A stretch of DNA of 64,000 bases from Phymatolithon calcareum (taxonomy: Eukaryota > Rhodophyta > Florideophyceae > Hapalidiales), in NCBI GenBank assembly GCA_977006965.1, contig OZ345378.1, positions 1,488,001 through 1,552,000 of the forward strand, written 5' to 3'. Position 1 is the stretch's first letter, and each line of letters opens with the position of its first letter. Below, in pieces: positions 1-10,317 of this stretch. The notes under the pieces were generated by a model, which did not search any database, was not told the DNA's origin, and saw only the letters and a list, made by a program, of their open reading frames with translations. The position numbers and the translations under genes were made by a program.

Positions 1-1
1 A

Positions 2-574
<573 letters not shown>

Positions 575-575
575 C

Positions 576-600
576 GGGACGGGACGGGACGGGACGGGAC
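576..600. repeat. GGGAC pentanucleotide microsatellite, 5 units
   Basis: Five perfect tandem copies of GGGAC begin two bases after the ALAD stop codon, so they lie in its 3' UTR. The array is likely to vary in length between strains. Confidence 0.9.
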
Positions 601-1535
601 AAGTGGCATGTCAGAATTGTTGATAAATTTGAAGTCAATTGATGTGAATCAGCTTTTGCTTAGCGCTGTATTTGAACCAGCGCTATTTCCGCTGCTACTA
701 TACAGTAGTTTGCAACTACGTACGTTCCGACAAGTGATTGAACTTTCTATTAACGGGCGGTACCACTTTTGAAATTTCAAGGCAGACATGTTGAGCAGGA
801 CAGATTCTCGATCCCGAAACATACTGTATCAGTGTCGAATACATTCCTCTGTATTGAAAAGTGGGAAATTTCCCACTAAATAGCTCATCAGAAGATAAAA
901 AACTTTCCATTTCGCTCATGTTCCAGCAATCGCACGCGATCGGTAAATCAGGGGTTGTTGAAGGATATGCAGCAGTCCTCTCTGAACAAGAGGACAAGCT
1001 CTTGATGCGAATGCTAAATCCTTGAAAGATTCTTGTCGAAGTCATGAAGTAGTCGCTGTTTGACATACAGTATATGATATGTTCGGATGCGGTCGAAAAT
1101 TATATTCGAATGCATCCGAGCCCGTGAAGTTATTGCACGCCAAGTAGGCCGTCCAAATGCTGTCTTCTGGGCACAAGTGGAGCTTTGCAATATTTATTTC
1201 TGAATTTTTCATTCCTGCATTGCATTGCCACACCGAGGTGCAGTTCGTTGCGACTTCAACGAAGTCCAAAACGCCATCATTTTAATTGGTACAGTATCAT
1301 ACTGTAAGAGAGTAGACGTTGCCGGTCGCCAAAAGTGGAGCACGATTGAGAAAACGGACTACACGTTGTGATTGGTTGAACTCAAACTGAGCTCTAAATT
1401 ATTCATAATTTCTACACGCAAACAGCTCAAACAATTTCAAATCCTCGCGGCGCTCCACCTTCCCCTGCATGCGTCCAGACTGTGATCGTTGCTCGTCCCC
1501 AATCTGCCAAGCGACCCCAGCTGCCGCTGTTCACC
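601..1535. other. Intergenic region with TACWGTA motifs
   Basis: No convincing gene: the short minus-strand ORFs have no recognisable motif. The stretch holds five copies of the heptamer TACAGTA/TACTGTA (near 701, 822, 1066, 1290 and 1300), the last two about 240 bp upstream of the next start codon. Confidence 0.5.
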
Positions 1536-2726
1536 ATGCCGCGTCCGACGCATCTCGTCGCCGCGGTGCTGCTGTTGAGCGCGGTCGCAGCGGCGAAAAA
1601 GATCACAACCACGACGCAAAGCGAGACGGAAACGCTAACAGTTCGAACAAAGAGCGGCAAGGTTGGTCCACCGATTAACTTTCGAACTGCCGAGAGTCGC
1701 GTCACAGATCTGATCTCCAAACTCGATTCAGTCTCCGGTCATGCTGCGCGCGCGGAGAATGAACTACAAGCCACACTGCGAGAACTCTGGCAGATCGTAG
1801 ACCTGCTCGGCAAGGACAGATGCGGCGACGTGGTGGAACGCGTCCGCGTGTTGCAACGTAACATGCAAACACGCATTGAGGAACAAGAGAATGAACTCGG
1901 TTCTCAACGAGTCACAGTCTCCCATCTCGAGGCTGACGTTCGCAGCAAGACTGCCGAAATCGAAGCCACCAAGGCCGAACTCGTCTCCGCGCGCGAAACA
2001 CGCTCCAATCTCGAAGCCGAGCTTGCAGACGTGCGTGCAAAATTGCAGCGTGTGACGGCGCAAAGCAATCGGGATGGGTCTTATAAACTATTGGTGACCC
2101 GTCTTGAAAAGTTGCTTTCCATTGCCGTCGCCCGCACGGAAACTCTCGAACGTATCATCGCACTCCTCAACGACGATCAGCGCGTCACGTCGGATTGGAA
2201 GAAGGAACTGTCGTCGATATCTGTATCCGTACGCTCCGTGGAGGAAGAATTCACATCAGGTGCTTCGGGCGCAGAGGTGCGCGCCCGTGCCCGCGTCGCA
2301 CAACTTGAGGCCGAACTTCGCGAGGCGGCCGCGGCGCGCGACGACGCAACGCGCGAACGAAAGTCGCTTGCGGCCGCCATGGAGCGTTTGCAGCGGCGCG
2401 TGGAGACGCGCGGCACCGGTTCGCGTGAACGTATCATCATCCGCGACGAGGACGGAAGTTGGGTCGGTGTACTCACGCTCTGTTTCATCTCGTTGTGTAC
2501 CGGAGCTGTAGCGGTATTCTTCCTCAACGCATGGCAGGGGGCGCGCGCAGAGCCGCAAGCTGCGGAGCGCGGTCCAGCCGGAAGTCCGGCGGAGAAGTTT
2601 GGGTTCTCACCTAGTGGAAATAGAAGTCCGGCTTTTCATCACTCGAAAAGCTCACCCATGCAGTATGTGCATGATAGTGCTAACAAGGGTACCACGCCTC
2701 GCACAGGCACGCCGAGACTGTATTGA
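1536..2726 (+). CDS. Predicted type I membrane protein with long coiled coil
   Basis: I do not recognise a family. The ATG at 1536, in a good CACCATGCC context, opens directly on a signal peptide (MPRPTHLVAAVLLLSAVAAA), so I prefer it to the ATG 18 codons upstream. The mature protein of about 375 residues is mostly heptad-rich coiled coil (roughly residues 45-290, rich in E, R, L and A) with few cysteines. A single hydrophobic segment (about 308-330, VGVLTLCFISLCTGAVAVFF) looks like a membrane anchor, followed by a short Pro/Ser-rich tail of about 65 residues. The predicted layout is a rod in the lumen or outside the cell, one membrane span and a cytosolic tail. Tethering or spacer roles would fit but are inference. 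Codon usage is GC-rich and consistent along the frame, which supports a real gene. Confidence 0.75.
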   Translation: MPRPTHLVAAVLLLSAVAAAKKITTTTQSETETLTVRTKSGKVGPPINFRTAESRVTDLISKLDSVSGHAARAENELQATLRELWQIVDLLGKDRCGDVVERVRVLQRNMQTRIEEQENELGSQRVTVSHLEADVRSKTAEIEATKAELVSARETRSNLEAELADVRAKLQRVTAQSNRDGSYKLLVTRLEKLLSIAVARTETLERIIALLNDDQRVTSDWKKELSSISVSVRSVEEEFTSGASGAEVRARARVAQLEAELREAAAARDDATRERKSLAAAMERLQRRVETRGTGSRERIIIRDEDGSWVGVLTLCFISLCTGAVAVFFLNAWQGARAEPQAAERGPAGSPAEKFGFSPSGNRSPAFHHSKSSPMQYVHDSANKGTTPRTGTPRLY

Positions 2727-2938
2727 CCATTATTGTGAAGCAGAAGTTTGCGATAGACACAGCTACGCGTAGGAGACGACTGTTGCTGCGTATGTGAAGG
2801 TTATGACGACGTGTACCGCGCCTGCTGCAAGTAAGGAAAGTAGGGGTGAGTTGTGAATTTGTTTTGTTTACACACATCTAAAAAACTGATACCATATCGA
2901 TCGCTTCTCCCATCCCTGTCTGATGTCCAAGATATGTT

Positions 2939-3493
2939 TCAAGGGCCATGCATCTGATTGTCGAATCCAGGCAAGCGCGACGGCGCCGGTCGGTTAATGC
3001 GTTTATAATCGCCAGAACCGTGCGTTTTACGAGGAACCTTGGCGAGAATGTCCTGTAATAAACCTTGAGAAGAAGTTGCATTGCCAAGTCCGCCCACCTC
3101 GTAGTCCTTCCGTGTGTCGCCGGCGACACCACGACCCGGTACACGGCTGAGATAGCCAGGCTCTTGGTCGGCAAGTCCGCCGGGAATACCGGCCGTCCGT
3201 TTACGTGCCAGTTTTTCAGATGCCCCCGCAGGTCCCACAGGTCCCAAACCCTGACGCGCTAACGCATCAGAGGCGAGCACGTGACGGTGCACCTCCCCCA
3301 CTGCCTTCAGCGCAACCGGAAGAGAGACTATGGCCGCAGAGGCGACGGGAGCAGTCAGGGCAAACATCGTTGTTGGATTGGATTTGTTCCAAGCGCAGAG
3401 GCGAACGACGGTTTGAAATTCGGAAAAGGTGAATCCGGTGATGTGCACGAGCTGCGCAGCTGCATGATCTGCGACTCGAGAGATTTTTTGCAT
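2939..3493 (-). CDS. Hypothetical protein, possibly a small membrane protein
   Basis: An open frame of 184 codons with an ATG at 3493. A second in-frame ATG at 3367 begins a more typical N-terminus (MFALTAPVASAAIVSLPVAL), which looks like one hydrophobic segment and would give a 142-residue protein. The rest is basic and rich in Gly, Ala, Arg and Pro with no motif I know. The first 42 codons may be 5' UTR or an artefact. The promoter side abuts the large inverted repeat at 3546-3880. It could be a small organelle membrane protein, but nothing proves this, and it could be a chance frame. Confidence 0.4.
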   Translation of the reverse strand: MQKISRVADHAAAQLVHITGFTFSEFQTVVRLCAWNKSNPTTMFALTAPVASAAIVSLPVALKAVGEVHRHVLASDALARQGLGPVGPAGASEKLARKRTAGIPGGLADQEPGYLSRVPGRGVAGDTRKDYEVGGLGNATSSQGLLQDILAKVPRKTHGSGDYKRINRPAPSRLPGFDNQMHGP

Positions 3494-3545
3494 ATTTTAT
3501 GATTGCCCAGTATGAAAATTCCCGTTTGGCGATTTTTTGGATTTT

Positions 3546-3880
3546 TCAGTGGAAAATTGCCTTGCCGCATTCTTCTACTTCGATGGGGACTTGCAAGTGT
3601 GTCGATTACACAGGCCTTGAAAGACCTCCTGCGAGACTATACGCACAAGAAGCACCCTAAAGTATTTATTGCTCGACTTTGCCAGGCTTAGGAGTCACAG
3701 TGACCCCGCCAGGAGCGCAGAGGGACTCCGAAGCCTGTCGAAGTCGAGCAACAAATGTATTAGAGTGCTTCTTTCGAACTTGGGCGTATAGTCTCGCAGG
3801 AGGTCTTTCAAGGCCTGTGCAATCGGCACAAGTCCCAATCGAAGTAGAAGAAATGCTGCGACAAGGTAATTTTCCCAAAG
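3546..3880. repeat. Large imperfect inverted repeat (foldback, arms about 150 bp)
   Basis: The left arm from about 3546 (GGAAAATTGCCTTGCCGCA onward) and the right arm ending about 3880 are reverse complements over most of their length, with scattered mismatches. Examples are CTTCTACTTCGATGGGGACTTG-like blocks and AGACTATACGC blocks. The centre is a short spacer near 3700-3720. Transcribed from either side it would form a long hairpin. It may be an old foldback/MITE or a duplicated-and-inverted fragment. I found no clean target duplication. Confidence 0.8.
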
Positions 3881-4980
3881 CTGTCCATCTGAACTTCTTC
3901 TTTGGTCGAGATAGTCCGCATGCGGTTCTGAATGAATTCTGTGCTACTGCCTGAGCAGTAGGTGCTCATGCCGCCCAAACGTGTGTCCTCGAAATTCTCA
4001 TTTTGGAGCGTAAACTCAGTTCTCCTGCAGCTGATGAGGAACCCATGCTTCCGGCGCCTATTGAAAAGAATATGTTTTTCTTTCTTCTCGCAGTGACGTC
4101 TTTGTAGCGGCTGAATATAGTTTCTGTGCTCACTCAATGGACGTGTGTTTCCCTCTAGAACCGACGTGAACTGTTGCCTGCATTTCCCGCGAGCACTACT
4201 ATAGCCCGTCAGCGTATACCTTCGGTTGTCACGAGTCATTCCTTGATTCATTTTGTCGATTTTCCATATTGCGGCTGACAACGTCTCGACGACGCAAGCT
4301 TCTTTCACTCTATCCTCTCGCTAGTGAGCTTGATTGCTGCTTGACGTCTATCATTGTAGGGGCATTTGACGGCCCGTCTCGCTCGAGGGCGATGCAGCGG
4401 CCAGAGTATCGGCCCTCGGGAAGTGTCCCTTCCGAGTAGATAGCACCCCAGTCGTGCGTTTCTGTGCGTCCACGTCGCATCGCGAACTTTGGTGCACAAA
4501 CTTATTGCCTTTTGAGTGTCACTACCCAGCATTTGCAACATAGGCTCTGACACAATGCGAGCATATAGACATTGCTGGTTCTAGAGAGTAGCAAGCAGCA
4601 TGCACGGCATTCCTGATGAAAAAATTCAGAATCCTTCGTCAAGCCTACGAGGATTATGCACCAGTCCGTAAACCGTGCGCACCGTAAAATGCCTCTGATT
4701 GTCTGCCATCGCTACCTGAACGATGTATCAGCGCTCCAGTGCAACTTTACGAATTCTTAATCTCGGCTGTATCTCAAAACTTTGCCGTACTTTGCGAGAG
4801 CGATCGATAGTGCGGAAATATATGCCTAACAACACTCAATCGTTCTCAGCCCGACACTGAACGCAGAACTATGTACCTTACTGCCTGTTAGCGGAGCATT
4901 TTTTGCACATGGCTATCCCTAATCCGCGAAAACAGGGTCCAAAAAGCGTCAATATTTCCAAAGAAACTGGTCTGACAGAA
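3881..4980. other. Intergenic region, nothing recognised
   Basis: Several ORFs of 80-166 codons occur on the minus strand (3808-4308, 4305-4553), but they show no motif and no consistent codon bias. I see no RNA gene or clear element here. Confidence 0.4.
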
Positions 4981-6174
4981 TCACTCTTGCCTTGGATCAC
5001 CTTCATTGCGAGCTGCAGGCGACTGTGGCGGACCTGTGTCATCACTCGGAGGGGTCATAACTGGCGGAAGGTGTGGAATGATCGTGTGGTCGACAGGATG
5101 CGGAAAAATAGAGGCTGCAATCCCATGACCTCGAAATCCTGGATTGAAATTCTCTACGAGAAAAGAGAGAAGACGACGAAGTTCCTGATGTAGTTTGAGC
5201 AAACGTGTCGTCTCCGCCTCAAGACTACTCTGTCTTAATTTGTTCTTCGCTCTCGACCGATGCGCCGCCTCCCTGTTCCGCTGTGCGCGCAACAATCGCG
5301 CCATTTCATTGTTCGGCAATGTCGGTCGTTCCTGAAATGTTTTCGAATCCAGTGCATGCTTATCAAAACGATCGTCTTGGTTTCCGTGCACGCGTGGGGC
5401 AGTAGGTCCACCTACGTCGCCGTACGGACGGGGTGCGTCGGAAGGTCCCGCACCGCCCGATGTGCGCAGCGATGTGGATATATCAACGTATTGGCGCAGC
5501 GCGACCGAAGATGATGTGGTATCAGTCGGACGCGAAGATGGCATGCGGTTGTGCTGCTGGACGGAAGAGAATGCTGCAACGTCAAAGTCCCGCTGATGAT
5601 GCCGAGATGAAGATGCTGTGGTCCGGTGTGCATACGGGGTAGAAGTTGCCGCCGAGTTGTGCCCGCGGACATGGGGAAGTGCTGATGTCGTGGAGCCGTG
5701 TGGGAGCGCGGGAGAGGTCACCGCGGTGGCAAGCTCTCGAAGATGGGGAAATGGTAGTGCCGTGGTACGGTGCGGATACGCAGAAGAGATCACAGCGACG
5801 TTGCCTTGTCTGAGAAGCGAAGATGCGAATCTCAGTGATTCCGTGGTGGGGCATGGATGCAGCAAAGAGCCCTCCGTGACCCCGTGTTCCCGTGTATGGG
5901 CAAATGCCGACGCAATGCGGTCAATGGGATGACCACGTGAAACTCCATGGATGCCAAGGTCACTGATGTCAGGAGAATCCTTGAGTGGTGAGGAGGAAGA
6001 CGTTTCTGCCGCAATGGCATGCGATTGCCGTGATGTTTGAATTGGTACACTCGACCGATCCGCATCGAAAAGGTACAGGTCTGCGGGAGAGCCGTGATAC
6101 GTTGCAGCCGTGGACGCAGCGGGCGGGGGCGGGGAGATGCGAAAGTCCTCCTCGTCGCCGCAGAAGAAATCCAT
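4981..6174 (-). CDS. bZIP transcription factor with 24-residue repeats
   Basis: Single-exon protein of 397 residues starting at the ATG at 6174. The basic region (about residues 290-305) holds the bZIP signature N-x7-R in RNREAAHRSR. It is followed at correct spacing by four heptad leucines (R+10, +17, +24, +31), so it should dimerise and bind a palindromic DNA site in the nucleus. The N-terminal half is Ser/Thr/Pro/His-rich and holds four degenerate copies of a 24-residue unit (about residues 123-218, each with an xPHxxTT-like core). This is probably a disordered activation or interaction region. The C-terminal tail after the zipper is Pro-rich. A second bZIP gene lies at 36-37 kb with a different zipper. 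The target genes are unknown. Confidence 0.88.
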   Translation of the reverse strand: MDFFCGDEEDFRISPPPPAASTAATYHGSPADLYLFDADRSSVPIQTSRQSHAIAAETSSSSPLKDSPDISDLGIHGVSRGHPIDRIASAFAHTREHGVTEGSLLHPCPTTESLRFASSLLRQGNVAVISSAYPHRTTALPFPHLRELATAVTSPALPHGSTTSALPHVRGHNSAATSTPYAHRTTASSSRHHQRDFDVAAFSSVQQHNRMPSSRPTDTTSSSVALRQYVDISTSLRTSGGAGPSDAPRPYGDVGGPTAPRVHGNQDDRFDKHALDSKTFQERPTLPNNEMARLLRAQRNREAAHRSRAKNKLRQSSLEAETTRLLKLHQELRRLLSFLVENFNPGFRGHGIAASIFPHPVDHTIIPHLPPVMTPPSDDTGPPQSPAARNEGDPRQE

Positions 6175-7847
6175 GGGGCGGCCTTCCCAAGCAGGGTTGG
6201 TTTATCGTATATGCAGGATGGCTGTTACATGAAGGCGGAAGCGTTGTGACCGGCTCTGGTCGCTGTGATGCGAGCAGGCTTGCGGAAGGCTTTGGGTAGC
6301 ATAGGGAGCAATGGCGTAAGGTGCGGACTCATGGTTGTGGCGAAAAGGGTAAAGTTGCATCGGAAAAGTCGGAATTATTGCTCGGAACGCATGGATTTAG
6401 GGGTGCGATGGGTGTACAGAAGAGTGAAAATTTTGTATCCGTTTGTTAATTTTATCCGAAGATAGACGTGTCGTTTAATAATGAGGCCGTTTTGTCAGCA
6501 GTGTTGCATACGTGGGCTTTGGGGAATTTTAGGCTCTTTTTCAAATTCTTTTTACCAGCGCTACGATTTCGTTCGACAGTGCTGTTCCACTGAAAAAAAT
6601 CCCTAAACCGCAGGCTCAAACAATATATTTCTCTGCAACGGCAGAGAACTTGCGGTTTGTGATTTCCATCCTTCACAAGATTGCCTGAAAGCTTGAATTA
6701 AGGGTACCATTTCATTTCCGACAACCAGTCCTCATCATCTTGGATACCAAAGGAGTGCTGTGATTACACTTTTTGATTAATTCCACAGCTCCGGTTCAAT
6801 TCCTTGGCAGGTGAGGCAGGTTGCACTTTCGATCTCCCGAATCGCTAAAGGATCTGCCTGCGCTTGGTCTTCTCGTGAGGATCATAAGAAAGCCGAAGAG
6901 GCTGCCTGTCACGTACTATTTTGTTGGCAGCTTTGTTCTAGATTCAGGCTAGGGGAACGTTTCCATTGCTTGCACATACGATTCTTGGTAGGTGTTTCTC
7001 GTAGATCAAGCCACGGACTTAATGATACGTCCGCATGGGTCGCACCTCTCAATTATAATTGAGAATTACGATCAAACTCTTGTATTTATCGGGATTTGGA
7101 ATTATTCAACATGCTTGACCCGAAGCCCCATTGGAGAAATAGTCTCCGCTCTTAACAAACCATTGAACAGTCAACATTCGAACATCAACTGTTGCACCAC
7201 CTTGAATTGATTGCTTCCTCTGCGGTACCTCCTACTCTATGGCGTCAAGCGGTATGTGTCCAATAGTTCATTTCTAGTTGCCCTAAATCTGAAGACCATC
7301 TTGAAAGACTTTTTCTTATAATTCATATTTAACTAAGAATCCATGTAACAGCCGGGACAAAATGTCCTTCATAATACGGGGCTCCTCTGTTCACTCCATA
7401 GAAAAGAAAATGGTGCTAATGGCATCGGAACCTTCCGATCTATCGATTGCCTACTTCATCTTAGAGGTGCGCGCTTTCTCGCTACAGACAGAGTACGCAA
7501 GAGAAAGGGCGATTTAGGTGCAAAATAATATTTTGGTTATCATATTATGATAACCATCGTTCACGGGTGTGAAAAGCACTTCTCTTGCGGCCTAAACACT
7601 AGCACCCAAGCCGGTCAAAAAACCCACGCAATTCGAACACCAGCTATACTGTTAGAGTCTGTACTATATCCGATATCCCATGCACAGGGCCTCGGCGCTA
7701 CCGGGATCGTAGCGAATTTCAAAAATTGCACCACCCCATATTCCTGCGTCCGGGCTGTTACATGGATTCTTAGTTAAAAGCCCCGCAGACTTCCGAAGAT
7801 ATGGTCAAGGCTTCCTTGAGGGAAAACTCAGGAATCTTGAAAGACTG
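6175..7847. other. Intergenic region, nothing recognised
   Basis: About 1.7 kb of AT-richer DNA with only short ORFs (under 90 codons) lacking motifs. It is the promoter side of the bZIP gene and the 3' side of the zinc-finger gene. I see no transposon termini. Confidence 0.4.
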
Positions 7848-8489
7848 TTAATTGAACATGTCTGTTTCTCCTGTCAATGTGGCACTCCTCATATGCGCTG
7901 AATTTGTGTGCTTCGACAGATGACTTCGTTGTTTGAATGTCGCCCCACAACTTTCGCATCGATACGGTCTCACACCGTCATTGGATATCTAAAGCACCGG
8001 TATCGGAAATCAGAGTGTAAGTAGCTTGAACTGTGCGGTCGTTATCGTTCGCCCGTGAAGAAGCACTTACCGAATGTACAAGGTTGATATGCCTTCGAAG
8101 GCCGTCTGAAAAAGCAAATCCTTGGTTACAATACTCGCACCTGTGTGGGCGTTTGTTCAAGTGCTTGCTCTGAATCTTCAAACGAAAAAAGGAAAGTCAG
8201 TATTCTCTCGTCAAAAATGAAGAATGAGTGATCGAGTGGAAAAACCAACATGCTTATTCAAGTTGCCCGTTTGGGAGTATGTTAGCGGGCAGTATGGGCA
8301 TGTAACAGCCTGCTTCGTTCTGTTACTGCCCTCCGCAGGGCCTGCAGGGCTCCTACTTGACGATGCTGCAGCGCTAGATTTCTGTGTCTCTGGTTGCAAG
8401 TCACTCTTTGATCTTCTCCATCCTTGGCGACGGTTAATGAGATACTGTACATCCATTTTCTTCGCAGACTTGTTGGGTTCCTGATCCAT
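7848..8489 (-). CDS. C2H2 zinc-finger protein, three exons
   Basis: Predicted join on the minus strand: exon 1 8489-8250, exon 2 8175-8071, exon 3 7988-7848. The introns are 74 bp (GT..AG, donor GTTGGT) and 82 bp (donor GTAAGT). Both splice in frame and rebuild three fingers with the same spacing, C-x2-C-x12-H-x4-H: finger 1 starts CPYC and its last His comes from exon 2, finger 2 starts CEYC, finger 3 starts CESC. Exon 2 is exactly 35 codons. Upstream of the fingers is a Ser/Ala/Pro-rich basic stretch. I chose the ATG at 8489; the frame stays open to an ATG at 8666, so a longer N-terminus is possible. The product is probably a nuclear DNA- or RNA-binding protein of about 161 residues. The exact donor of intron 1 is the weakest part. 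Confidence 0.75.
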
Positions 8490-9378
8490 TTCTCCTTCGT
8501 GGCTGGACTCGGTAGAGTTACGTTGCCTGGTGACGGTCCTAGGGAAGGTAATGTGGATTACGCGGATAACGATGCCGTAAACGCGAGAGTCTATCGTAAG
8601 ATACGCGTCGACCACAACGGTATGCTCTGATGTTCGAACTTGAAAATTAGTTATTTTGGTTCCCATATGTATGTAAAAACGACTGGCTGACTGCTGACAT
8701 TTATAAAAGAGGATTGGTGATTCAAATAAGCACCTTATGGATGGAAATTGACTCTGGGCGCAGGGATTCGACGAAATCGGAACTTAACCGATCGAAATAT
8801 CGCTGGCATTTCGTGGAAGGTTTAAGTCTTGAAGGAGTTTTTTCTCTCTCTGCGTGCAAATACAGTGGCCGTTTCCTCAGTCAACGCTAGAGCTCTTCGC
8901 GGAAGTCGTTGGAGCGCGATGTGCTCCCTTCATTACACTTGCAGGCGGACGATTGGAATCTAGTAACCTTGGAAAAAACGTCTACTGTAGCATGTCGAAG
9001 CCGAATGAAAAATCACCATCAAACACATCTTTCAGGATCCTTACGAGTGCAGAAGCGTTTCTGTGCCAGCTTTAGGCGCTTGGGGATTCATTCGTTGCGA
9101 AAGTGCAAATGAAACATTTTCAGTGAGTGCGATGTATGAAGCTAGATGGGCGCTGGCGCCACCTTGCACGAAGTGGAAGCAGGCAAAACAAATGTCACAC
9201 TGACTTATGTTCAGATCCCAAGTTCCAACTTTTCTTGCTTTAGCTCCCAAGTCGGAGTCCAATGCGCAAGCGTTTTGAACACGCAATTGGAATTGTTTCT
9301 TTTTCCGCCGGCTAATGCTCTGCAGCTCTTTGAGAATTCGTTATGTCAATCGCCCGGAATTTACCTCCTTGGGGATTA

Positions 9379-9494
9379 TGATGTTTGGAAAAAACACTTT
9401 CATTTTGGTGCATCCCTCATAATAGACAATGGTCTACCATTGTCCAGTATGAGGAGGGCACCAAACCGTAAAGTGTTTGTTTCGAAACATCAGG
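9379..9494. repeat. 116-bp hairpin with a 2-nt loop
   Basis: The two halves are reverse complements with a few mismatches over about 55 bp: AAACACTTT at 9392-9400 pairs with AAAGTGTTT at 9470-9478, and the centre GACAATGGT/ACCATTGTC leaves only two unpaired bases. The outer part (TGATGTTT / AAACATCA) extends the stem. This is pre-miRNA or small-MITE size. I saw no clear target duplication. Confidence 0.85.
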
Positions 9495-9814
9495 AAGTGC
9501 GGCACATTGAATAAGAAATTGGAACTGGAATAAAGAACCATTCTAGTGCACTACCCTATCCATGTTGACCGAAGAAGCATTCAACCAGCTACTATTCTTC
9601 ACGGTCGTATTTTACGTCGACATGGAATAGAGCATTCGACGAAGTAGTGCTACGACTCCGAGCATCCTATGCAACGTGACCAGTGCGTTCCCAAGCTTTC
9701 CCTCTATGCTTCATCTCCTACGGGACAGCTTCATCAGGGTTCCACCCCAGCGCGGCAGGAGGAGGGTTTTTGCAGCTAGGGCTATGACACAAGAGCTGAA
9801 CCCGGTTTTTGCAG

Positions 9815-10035
9815 ATTGTGCAGAGCAGCAAAGGTACAGGACAGTGGCGACTGAAAATCATCTCGTTTTCAGTCTCATGAATGTTTCTGAGGGCGATGAA
9901 TGAAATTCGATATTCGAAAAAACAATTTACTTTTTGATACCTGAACACAGTTTAAAGATCTACGAACATTTTTTGAAGTGCACAACTTTTTGAAAATCCC
10001 CTGTACATATTTATGGTACAGTGTTTGTTGTCACC
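9815..10035. repeat. Dispersed repeat family, copy 1 (partial)
   Basis: Clearly similar by eye to 48355-48560 (shared blocks include AGAGCA-CAAAG, ACAG-GCAGTGGC, CAGTCTCATGA, AAAGATCTAC and TTTATGGTACAGTGTTT). The copies at 43865 and 47980 share the adjoining part of the same family. The function is unknown. Confidence 0.7.
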
Positions 10036-10091
10036 TCTGGTTGAAATGCGACAATTCTTCGCATCTACAAACGGTAATGTCCAGAGGGCTT

Positions 10092-10317
10092 CATCATGTG
10101 GAACCTGGGTGGAGGTTCCAATGGCACGTACACGTATGCAATTCGGCGCAGGCACATTTAAAAAGCGGCCGCTTAGTAACGAGTCGGCACGACACGAGTT
10201 ACACGTGGAACATTCGTGCCGTGCAACTAGTTACTGAGCGGCCGCTTTTTAAATGTGCCTGTGCCGAATTGCATACGTGTACGTGCCATTGAAACCCCCA
10301 CCGAGTTCCAGATGATG
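10092..10317. repeat. 226-bp near-perfect foldback element
   Basis: Left and right halves are reverse complements almost throughout: the stem contains GGCACGTACACGTATGCAAT, an AAAAAGCGGCCGCTTAGTAAC-type block with a NotI site in each arm, and an inner CGGCACGA block, closing on a loop of a few bases near 10200. High arm identity suggests a recent origin or conversion between the arms. The termini read CATCATGTGGAAC and its near complement. No certain target duplication was found. Confidence 0.9.

Noticed and set aside
3503-3878. Two ORFs with similar peptides on opposite strands
   Set aside because: The likeness comes from the inverted repeat itself; neither has a gene-like start or length.
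3808-4308. 166-codon minus-strand ORF
   Set aside because: It begins outside and runs into the inverted repeat, with no motif and no promoter-like context.
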